This document shows, piece after piece, positions 1 through 17,100 of a DNA stretch of 64,000 bases (within the stretch, counting starts at the first letter, position 1; every line of letters starts with the position of its first letter). Origin of the DNA: Muricea muricata (lineage: Eukaryota > Cnidaria > Anthozoa > Malacalcyonacea > Plexauridae); NCBI GenBank assembly GCA_963855995.1, contig OY979723.1, positions 10,173,013 to 10,237,012 of the forward strand, given 5' to 3'. Made by a program: the position numbers and the translations under genes. Under the pieces are notes generated by a model. The model saw nothing but the letters and a program-made list of their open reading frames with translations, was not told the DNA's origin and ran no database searches.

Positions 1-101
1 TTGAAACTTTCATGAGCCACCCATTAACCCCCCCCCCCCTCCCTCCTGATTCGGTACTCGTACCCTGTTGCTGCAAAGTTGAAAGGGTTATTTGATTTCA
101 G

Positions 102-1337
102 ATGACTCCATTGTTTCATTCGCCCCCACCTCGTCAACAGAAGCTTCTTCATTCTGATGCGTATCTCAGGTTAGTTCGAATTCTATTGTAGACTACTTAT
201 TCTCAAATCGGCCATTTCCCATTGAAAAATCACAAAGCATGTATTGATTGTTTGGAGCGACATCGCAAGGTGGAAGAAATTTTAATCTTTATTACTTTAA
301 CCTTTCAAACGAAATTTTGAAAAAATTCGAAACAGGCAAAAATATTACCACAACTTGAAAGAGCATCCTAAACTTAGTAAAATTGCAAAGTTTGGTTGTG
401 AAATGTTCTAAAACCCAGTTGATACCCTTGGGTATTCCAGTGAGTTATTCATTTCTCACGGATAATACAAAACTACAGAAAATTTGCCAACTTCGCAAGA
501 CTGTATTTTCTATAGTTTACAACATTTTACGACCAAACTTTGCAATTTTACTAAGTTTAAGATGCTCTTTTAAGCTGTGGCAATATTTTTCTATTTCGAT
601 TTTTTTCAAAATTTCGTCTAAAAGGTTAAAAGGTCCATTAAGAAGATATAAAAGATGCCACGTTATCTGTTAAGGAAAAACCTTAAAACTTGTCTGCACT
701 ATACATTCCATGTCTGATACGCACTGTCTCTTTAAATCCAGGCATTATCTGTGATCTCGATTGCGAAACAGCTAATGATATTCACCTGAGGTCGGTTGTA
801 TAAAAGTTGGATAGAGCTATCTACCGGATAGTGATTATGCCACACTTTCTGAACATGTTCACTTTACTTTTTATCTCTTGCGAGTTCAATGTCTCCGGTT
901 TCATTGCTTTTTATACCTTTTCCGCGGAAGTTGAAAAATATCACTATTCTGTCGATAGCGTTATCCACGACTCTAGAGTATAAACATGAAGACATTGATA
1001 AAGACGTTTGAAAAAGGCGCTATAATTTCAAGCAATCTCTTTTGAAGCATAGAGAATAGCACGAAAATTTCAATAAAACGTACGATGCTAAACGAACATA
1101 CATTTCCTTAGGTATATTGAAGGCCTGCGAGATGGTACACCCCATTTGAGTAACTGGAACCCAAATAAACCAGATGTGAACAAGCTAACTCCTCAACAAC
1201 AATCACAACTACCGGCACAGTGGCTTGGGTCGGCTTATAACCCGCACTCCTCGACCGTTGAAGCACTGTGGGCGCTCAGAGAACATATGCTCAATGATGC
1301 TTTGAAACTGGCCAAGTTTTCACACAACACTTTCTGA
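102..1337 (+). CDS. PBRM1: Polybromo-1 (BAF180), C-terminal two exons, 5' part outside window
   Basis: Two exons, 102..169 and 1112..1337, join across a GT-AG intron (phase 2) and end at TGA 1335-1337. The peptide starts MTPLFHSPPPRQQKLLHSDA, continues YLRYIEGLRDG, and later has LPAQWLGS, VEALWALREHML and a short tail. This matches the extreme C-terminus of metazoan polybromo-1, where the remembered vertebrate motif is PPRQQRFLHSEAYIKYIEGL followed by a WxLRDLMLRDTL-like helix. Polybromo-1 is the chromatin-targeting subunit of PBAF-type SWI/SNF remodelling complexes in the nucleus. The bromodomains, BAH domains and HMG box would lie upstream, beyond position 1. The intron of about 940 bp contains two foldback repeats. 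AATAAA lies about 80 bp after the stop. Confidence 0.88.
295..640. repeat. Foldback (MITE-like) element in PBRM1 intron
   Basis: The two arms are near reverse complements. The left arm holds ACCTTTCAAACGAAATTTTG followed by GAGCATCCTAAACTTAGTA. The right arm holds TACTAAGTTTAAGATGCTC and CAAAATTTCGTCTAAAAGG. A related copy sits at 26693-27098 in a CADPS intron. The 96-aa ORF across the right arm is a by-product of the repeat. Confidence 0.75.
795..970. repeat. Short inverted-repeat element, TATCCACCGGATAGTG family
   Basis: The element starts near GGATAGAGCTATCTACCGGA and ends near CTGTCGATAGCGTTATCCA, with an internal TTTTTATCTCTTGCGAGTTC. The same internal core and ends recur at 24050-24255 (CADPS intron 18), and a partial copy occurs at 56085-56190 (DUF229 gene intron). 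It is a small non-autonomous dispersed repeat with no coding capacity. Confidence 0.7.
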
Positions 1338-8732
<7,395 letters not shown>

Positions 8733-9018
8733 AGGCAGCGGTAACTACATACGTGGTAGAGGCGCTTAAGTTGCATGGACGGATTTTCATGTCTGGGGTA
8801 GTACCATAAATTTCAAGGGGGGAGGGGTGAGCTGGTACTTTGGTTTCTACTCTCTGGATTCCCTCTCACGCCCCACTTCTAGAATATAGGCGAAGTTAAG
8901 CTTTATTAGGCAGGGGTTTTTTCTTTAGAACGGGTCCTTGACGTTCCTTGCACGCAAAAGGGAACCACATAATATTGCACACACCCCTGTACGCCTCGTT
9001 CTGACTGCTTTTGTATCA

Positions 9019-9481
9019 ATCTCGTTCCCCGAGCCTGCGATCCCTTGGGAAGGAAACGGAGGCTCTGGGATAATCCGCATGCGCATGCGTTCCAAATAAA
9101 TAGATTCAATAGGCCGCAATAGGGAAGAAGCTGGTATATAAGTGACTTTCCATAACCAGTAGGCAAGATACAAATCGTGTCTTTCCGGTCGACAACAACA
9201 GCCTTTACCGCTTCGTATTGACACTCCTTCAATTTGAGATTCTTTTTACCCAGTCGCTCTAACGCTTCGTCCAACACAGAATGAAATAAATTGATATTTT
9301 CCACTGACATTACAAACAAAATAGTACAAATACTGTTCCAAAAAACCTAGAAAAATGTTTTTGTAGCTTATTTCCAACGTATGCGCAGTACGGGCGACAT
9401 ACAGTTTTTTGTATGTCGATCACGGATTATCCCAGAGCCTCCGTTTCCTTCCCAAGGGATCGCAGGCTCGGGGAACGAGAT
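9019..9481. repeat. 59-bp inverted repeats flanking a helicase fragment
   Basis: The segment 9019-9077 is the reverse complement of 9423-9481 with essentially no mismatch. The + strand of the right copy begins CGGATTATCCCAGAGCCTCC. The arms enclose about 345 bp including the RecQ-like fragment. Their near identity suggests recent origin. They could be transposon termini or two opposed insertions of the same short repeat. Confidence 0.8.
9100..9319 (-). pseudogene. RecQ-like DNA helicase N-terminal fragment
   Basis: Read on the minus strand, the ORF gives LKECQYEAVKAVVV and then DTICILPTGYGKSLIYQLLP. The pair of a Q-motif-like helix and a Walker A motif (LPTGYGKS) is typical of RecQ-family helicases (usual form LPTGxGKSxCYQLP). 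Homology stops shortly after the Walker A helix, where the frame runs into the left 59-bp inverted repeat and unrelated sequence. No DEAH box or helicase C domain follows. I therefore call it a truncated fragment, possibly mobilised by a repeat, not a working gene. The frame stays open in the minus direction to 8906 only by chance. Confidence 0.65.
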
Positions 9482-9675
9482 TGCTTTTGTATACCCAAGT
9501 AAAAACACACAAGTTGTTCTAGACCTGAAAACAAGTTGTAACAAGTCTGTTCACGAGCTGTTGGCCAACTGTTTTTAGCTATCCTTGTTTCAAAAGTCTG
9601 AAAGAAGCTGAAAACAACTTGAGGAAAACTTTGCAGGATTCCAACAAGACTGATACAGTCATGATATCATAATAT

Positions 9676-9945
9676 CCAGCTGATCTGACCGCGAGTAAAA
9701 GTCTGGAACTAGCTACCGAAAAAAAACCGTTTTGCTGTTTTTAATCACTTATATCTCTTATTGTCCTTTATGAAACTAGTTGAAACTTTGCAATCATGTT
9801 CAGTAAAGAAAACTATAAGTCCACCAGAAATTTGGAACCGAAGTAAATTATACTTAATGAGAAATTTGCTAGTTTGGCTCGAAAAATGGATTTCTATTTG
9901 ACAACTAGTGCCAGTACTTTTCCGTGGTTTCAAATCACCTAGATT
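9676..9945 (+). repeat. Dispersed repeat, CTAGCTACCGAA family, copy 2
   Basis: It begins with CAGCTGATCTGACCGCGAGT, then AACTAGCTACCGAA, and ends near TTCCGTGGTTTCAAATCACC. Internal blocks align in order with the copies at 8165, 27885 (reverse) and 63039. Confidence 0.85.
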
Positions 9946-10479
9946 GTTAGATAATGGCCTTCGTGATACGGCTTGTATGCTTTACTATTGAAGCAAGAAA
10001 GATTACTTTCGTGGACCGTTTTGTATTTATAAATTTTAACTAAAACGACATTACGACAACATGTTTAACGTGAATTCATAGGGTTCCAAGGTAAAGCGTA
10101 TCAAGCCAGTTGAATTAGTTTAGCCCATTGAACTAAATAAAAATAAAATTTAGTCTAGTATATATATATATATATAATAATGCTTTTTCACACTACTTGA
10201 AACATTATTCATTAAGTAGAATTCCAACGTCGCAATCTGTTCCATCGTTTCTGGTAGAGAAAAACATACTTTGATATACATTCGTGCTTCTAAACAAATG
10301 TAGCACTACTGTGATTATTTATTTAAAAATTGTAATGATTATTTATAGATTATTTAATTGAGAAAATATTAAAGTTATGGACCAGTGATAAAACGTGTTG
10401 TTAGATTTTAATAAACAAACATAAGGTTTTAATAAACAAACTATAAAGTCAGGACTAAAGCATGGTACAAATATTTTAG

Positions 10480-10624
10480 GTTGCTTTTGCAATGGTACCA
10501 GTAGAAGTCGTGCACGATTGTTACGACAAGAACGAACCATTAAAGCCAATAAAGGAAACTTTGTGCGGATACTTTAAAGTTGACGTCAAGTCAATTGTGC
10601 GCGTCGGTTCTGCTCAAAACAAAG
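10480..10624 (+). other. Unrecognised exon-like open segment
   Basis: It is bounded by a good acceptor (ATATTTTAG) and donor (AAAG then GTAAGA). The phase-0 reading is open and gives VAFAMVPVEVVHDCYD, then NEPLKPIKETLCGYFKVDV and ending IVRVGSAQNK. I do not recognise the family. No neighbouring exon was found that continues it in either direction before CADPS starts at 11119. It could be a stranded exon of a decayed gene, a piece of a transposon protein, or an alternative upstream exon. Confidence 0.3.
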
Positions 10625-11118
10625 GTAAGACCCACAGATATAAAAATTGCCTAAATTTTGTATCTTTTGAACTCTTTCTGAGTTGAAACTCTGTGTTACT
10701 TCAGTTATGACGTTAGCAAACCAGCTTTAGATATGCAGTTATTAGAATATGTTGGATATAAGTATAACGTATTTTACAAATAGTGGTGCATTGAAGTTTA
10801 AAATGTAAACCTCAATATAATGAAAGGGTTTGTTTACAGTACCAACTTTATAGGCTGAAATGGGTCAGTGATCATGCTGCACTGTTTGAATTTGGGTTTT
10901 CTCATCAAAAGATGTATAAACAGTGTTTTTTGCTTGCTCAAAACCCTCTGTTTCTGCAAATAATAAATCCCCGAAACTCATTAAACATGCATTATTTAAT
11001 TAATGAGCATTTAATAATCTGGGTGACCTGTTTCGAAAATAAAATAAAGAAAGTTTAAGTGGGCTTTAAACTGATCCGCATGAAATCTTTGTAGTTTTGC
11101 ACAAAATCAGCGCTAAGT

Positions 11119-14100
11119 ATGATCTCAAATTCTTCAGACGAGGATGAGAGCGATGATAATACCGTGCCTGAAGAAACAAGGCTTATTACGGAGAATTTGT
11201 CCGTCCCTGCACGGTTTGTCGACAGTCCAACTCCGTCGTTGAACAGTGAAGTTGAGGACACCGACGAAGTCGAACGCAAAGAGAAATTGATGTTATATGT
11301 GTTTGTTTTACGCTGTATCGCCTACCCTTTTAACGCTAAACAACAAACAGATATGACACGGAGGCAGAGTAAGATATCCAAGCAAGAGTTAGGTGTAATT
11401 AAGGCACGGTTCGAGCAGTTTCTGAGCGGACAAACGTCGATTGAAAGTGATAAAGCATTTCACGTCGCAGTGAAGTGCTATTATGACTCATTCTTAAGCA
11501 GCGAACGTGTTTTGAAAATGCTTGGATGCGGGAGTTGTACAGCTAGTGATTTCCGAGAGGTTTTTAAGAGCAGTATCGAGAAACGTGTACGAAATGTGCC
11601 CAATGGTTTGACGATAGAGACAATACTGAATTCGTGGATGGCAAAATTCGACACGATTTACCGAGGGGGCGACAAATCGTCTATGCGTTCCCCAGCTCGA
11701 ATGACCGGAACTACCTCTAGCAGTGAAATGATCTTATCCAAAGACCAATTGTATGAAATGTTTCAGACAATTTTGGGTATAAAAAAGTATGAGCATGCAA
11801 TCTTATATAATGCTTGTCAGGTAATAATATCGTGATTTATGCCCAGGGAAATATTATGCAGCATGTTGATCGAGTGTTTACAGTACTGTAATGTATCAAT
11901 TTATGGTAGTTAAAATTCCATCCTCGTTAGCGTTTATTTTTTTCGTCCGAATGCCCGACAGCTGTATCTTATCATTGCCTTGCATGATTTCTCGATTTCG
12001 TTTGTGCAATTTAATTCATACGAGGATTGTTTTCGATGCATGGTCTATATATATTGCATGTAATAATTATTTGTATGCAATGAATTATGAATCAGTTACT
12101 ACATTGTTAATACATGATGATCTATTCATCACCAGTGTCATCTTAAACTGTTCCCTAAACAGTACAATTATGGAAAAACTGGTCACTGTTTGTGCTTATT
12201 TGGGTCAAAGTTTCTGTTAGGCCTATAATCTAATCCCCCTAATCTGGATGCACACAGAGTTTATGTTAGGCCAGAGTTTATGTTAGGCCTATAATCTAAC
12301 CCCCTAATCAGGATGCACTCTTTGGATTAGGGAGGGGGGATGACAAAGCTGTAAATATCTTGTAACAGTTTTGTTATGTACAAGCTGATGTCAGGATGTG
12401 TTTGCATGACTTGTGGCAGCTTATTGTTGACAAATCTATTGCAAACTGTCAGCAGACTTGTTGCGAGTTGATTGTAAAAACGTGTTATCACATAACAGCA
12501 CACAGGCTCTTTCAAGTTGCAACAAGTTTGCAAATGATAATTTGACAGACAAGCTGGTAAAACTGATAAATTGCAACATTACATATGTGGTGTTTTTGGC
12601 TTAGTTTTTATATTGTGAACTTAAAATCAAAGAGATTGGGATGACAAATTACTACACCCCCCCCCCCCCCCCTTTAACTGTCCTGGGCATTTCTACAAAA
12701 ATACAGCCTTGCATAAATATCAAGGTATCTATCGCTCAATTTAGCTGGACAATGCAGATGAACAAGCGGCATGTATAAGACGAGAATTGCAAGCAAGACT
12801 AGATGTCCTGGCAAGAGGAAGTAAGGTAGTGTCTGTTAAGTGTGATGAATTTCATGTCATTTTTTTACCTTTGACTAAAGGGACATTCCAAAAAAGGCCC
12901 CATAGCCCACCAACCAGGAAATTTCAGCCATCTGGAGGAGAGTTATGGGAATCTACTTGAAGTTTACTTTTTTTCTGTTTGGAAAATACAGCTTCCTAGA
13001 CTGAACCAGGCAAAATCCTGTGAATTTTCAACTACAATAAGAATTAAGAAATTAATCTAATTGTTGAATGTTTTCACATGCAGGCTTTACCATCATTTGT
13101 TCACAAAAATATGAAAGCTATTTATGTTGACGAACAAAGGACACAGATTAATCAACTCAAAACCAACCTGGATAGCTTGCCTGTATCAAATGTGAAAACA
13201 AAACCACTAAAGTAAGTACATCCTCTACCCTTAATTATGGCTATCTATGATGAATTGGCACCTTAAATCACAACTACTGTATGAACAGACCAGGTCCGTT
13301 TTTTATCTACAAGTCTCTAAATGCCACCTTAAGTGGTGCCCAAAAGTCTCTAATCAGCCACCTTAATTTGGCCACTACCATAAGTACATCTCAGGTATTG
13401 TAAGCTCCACAAAGTGTACCTGGCAGCCACCTTAAGTGCACACAGGCCACTTTAAGTGACAATCATAATATTACACCAGCCACCTTAAGTGAAGGCCATA
13501 ATTTGATACCAGCCACTTTAAGTGACAATAATAGATGTCAACCAACCACCCTATTATTTGCACACCAGCCACCTTAAGTGGGTAAGAATGTGTATATAAT
13601 CTTCAACAAATGGATAATGACTTGAGGTTGCTACCAGAGGTTAATTTCATCAGAGAAAGTTAGCTCTGATGATTCATGCCATTGTCGCTTCCACTTAAAA
13701 CGTCAACTTTCACCTGATCATTTCTGGTAGTGAAAGAACCTAATACCTCTTGTGTACTATTAACTGCACCACCTACACTGACAACGTTAGTTCAGGATGT
13801 GATCTCCAACCATCTTCATTATTGACTTATACTTACAGTGCTACATGTTGTCACATTTAGAAGCACAGCTGTGTTGGTGTCAGATTTAACTGATGCTGAG
13901 AGAGTACTGTCTCCTTCAGATGTTGTGTTGTCCTTCACGATTGAGGTGTTGATCATGGAGGCGAGGGGAATAAAACTCCCTGCACAGAAAATTGTCTATT
14001 GTACTATGGAGGTTTGTGCTTGTTGTTTCTTTTAGTTTGCTTGGCAATCTTTTACCTCTCTGCAAGCCTTTCAAAATACGTCATTTTGCATTTATTCCTT

Positions 14101-17100
14101 TACAGGTTGAAGGTGGAGAAAAATTCCAAACAGATCAAGCAGAAGCTTCGAGGCCTAAGTAATGAATTAAAATATTCCAGATGAATGTTCCTCTAGTTGT
14201 AATGCGACAATGTAAATCCTTAAATCTTAATCCCTATCCACACTTAACTTTTCTCTATCCTCGAGAAATTTAGCATATGTTTGTGTACTTTTAATTCGCG
14301 AACTAATGTTTCGTTCAGGTGGGACACGCAAGGCGACTTCACGACAACACATCCTCTACCTGAAGTCAAAGTCAAATTATTATCAGAGAACACAGGAGTC
14401 CTGGCTTTTGATGACAAGGAACTGGCCAAGGTAGTTTGTCTTCCAACCTACAAGCTCATATTTTCGCCAACCAAATCTTCGCCTACCAAATTTTCGCCAA
14501 TCATTGACAACTTGCAACAGACTTGTTATTGCCAAGCAAATACTTGGATGCGTTCTCATCGCTTGCTCCGACTTGATGACAACAACAATAGGGCCATTTA
14601 TACGAGCGAAAATAGGCCGCGGCTTAAATAAGTCGAGAACGTCTGTATAAACGCGCAATTTCTTTGCGACTAAAATAAGCCGCGGCTAATTTTAGCCCAG
14701 GGTTCGGGCCTCGTCTTAAATTGGCCGCGGCCAATTTTAGGCGGGAAAACCTCGCAAAAACGCTTCGTTCGCGACCAAGGCAAGTCCACAGTAGTTTCGT
14801 GTAGCTTTTTTTCTAACGCGAGCCATTTTCCTTTTTTTGTCATGGTAATGGGTATTTAAAACTTCGGTGACCTCGTTATGGTCTATTTATACGAGTGTTA
14901 TCGTTTTGGGATATCGTAATAAATTTAGTAAAACTGGCGTATAAAAGGCTGTGTTCTCGACTTATTTAAGCCGCGGCCTATTTAAGCCGCGGCCTATTTT
15001 AGCCGCGGCTTATTTTCGCTCGTATAAATGGCCCCAATGTTCCAAAATTGTCAACCGGCTTGATGCAAGTTGTTTCTCAAGTCGTCTTATTCACAAGCTT
15101 GACGCATGTTGTTTTAACAGCTTACAGCAAGTCTGCAATTATCAAGTTGCCTCAAGTCTGATTTTCACAGACTTAATGCAACTTAATGATGAAGCCAACA
15201 GGCTTGAGGCAATTTGATGACAAACTTGCATTGAGCCGGTAAAATCCACAAGCATCAAGTCTACAGCATTTTCGGCTGTGGCAAACGTTAGTTTGACTGT
15301 AATGGTATTAAAGTATAATTTTTTTAGTCAAGCTCATAGTCGTTTTATGCCCTCTTTACTGCAGTTGAGCTGCCATCCATACCCAGGTTTTACTGAGGAT
15401 TCCAGGTGGTATGAAGCTACGCCCGTCAAAGGCTCTGCTAGTGAAAAAATTCAAATAAGAATGAGAGTTAAAATGGATAAACCTCTTAATCTTAAGAAGT
15501 GTGGGTGAGTTACAGAGTGCACGCGTCACGTGCCAGTCTCTGATAAACTTTCAAACGAATTGTAAAAAGGACTTACTGTGATAATGTCGCTCTGCTTTTG
15601 GAGTAATTTCTTGAAGAAAGCATTGATAATTTCGTCGTATACGTAGGCACATGTATTCCAAAGGTCTAAATGTTTGGAAGAGATGGAAAAAGAGATATTA
15701 CGTTCTGCTACAGGTGAGTATCCTTATTCGTTTGTTCTTTAGAAGTCCTTGTCGTTTTACCAAAACATTCAGTGGTGATTTTAGACCTTGCGTACCCCCC
15801 TAGACAAGTATGAAAAGCGATAGTTACATTAACATTGCCTTCTTGTTTAAAGTGTCTAAATACAAAGTCCTTGGACATTTTGTGAAGTTACAGGGTTGAA
15901 ATAAAACAAAGAATACCAGGCCGTATTAGGAATTTTAGCGCTTTAACCTAGTCTGTGCTTTGCTCCACAATTGTGCTTCGGAAAACTTTCATACTTCACT
16001 ATCCTTGAATGCTTCCACTTTAGTGATTAACACCGTCATTTGCAGGTGAGCCAGTACACATTTGCGTTGTGTAGTTACCACGAGAAAAGAGGCGAACCTC
16101 ATGAAATGATCCAGCTCGATGGCTACACTGTGGATTATTCTGAACCACCCTCAGGTATCTTTAGCGATTTTTGTGCAGAAGAGTTAATACAGCAGTTCAT
16201 CTTAAGCGATTTTTGTGCAGAAGAGTTAATACAGCAGTTCATCTTAAGCGATTTTTGTGCAGAAGAATTAATACAGCAGTTCATCTTAAGCGATTTTTGT
16301 GCAGAAGAATTAATACAGCAGTTCATCTTAAGCGATTTTTGTGCAGAAGAGTTAATACAGCAGTTCATCTTAAGCGATTTTTGTGCAGAAGAGTTAATAC
16401 AGCAGTTCATCTTAAGCGATTTTTGTTCAGAAGAATTAATACAGCAGTTCATCTTAAGCGATTTTTGTGCAGAAGAATTAATACAGCAGTTCATCTTAAG
16501 CGATTTTTGTGCAGAAGAGTTAATACAGCAGTTCATCTTAAGCGATTTTTGTGCAGAAGAATTAATACAGCAGTTCATCTTAAGCGATTTTTGTGCAGAA
16601 GAGATAATACAGCAGTTCATCTTAAGCGATTTTTGTGCAGAAGAGTTAATACAGCAGTTCATCTTAAGCGATTTTTGTGCAGAAGAGTTAATACAGCAGT
16701 TCATCTTAAGCGATTTTTGTGCAGAAGAATTAATGCAGCAGTTCATCTTAAGCGATTTTTGTGCAGAAGAGTTAATACAGCAGTTCATCTTAAGCGATTT
16801 TTGTGCAGAAGAATTAATGCAGCAGTTCATCTTAAGCGATTTTTGTGCAGAAGAGTTAATACAGCAGTTCATCTTAAGCGATTTTTGTGCAGAAGAATTA
16901 ATGCAGCAGTTCATCTTAAGCGATTTTTGTGCAGAAGAATTAATGCAGCAGTTCATCTTAAGCGATTTTTGTGCAGAAGAGTTAATACAGCAGTTCATCT
17001 TAAGCGATTTTTGTGCAGAAGAATTAATGCAGCAGTTCATCTTAAGCGATTTTTGTGCAGAAGAGTTAATACAGCAGTTCATCTTAAGCGATTTTTGTGC

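Larger units (their letters stand above)
8733..11118. other. Intergenic region between PFKFB and CADPS
   Basis: This 2.4-kb gap holds a RecQ-like helicase fragment, a 59-bp inverted repeat pair, one CTAGCTACCGAA-family repeat, a short (TA)n run near 10158-10177 and an exon-like ORF at 10480-10624. The final several hundred bases before 11119 presumably carry the CADPS promoter, but no core promoter element is obvious. Confidence 0.6.

Noticed and set aside
383-673. 96-aa plus-strand ORF
   Set aside because: It spans the right arm of a foldback repeat inside a PBRM1 intron, and no family resemblance is seen.
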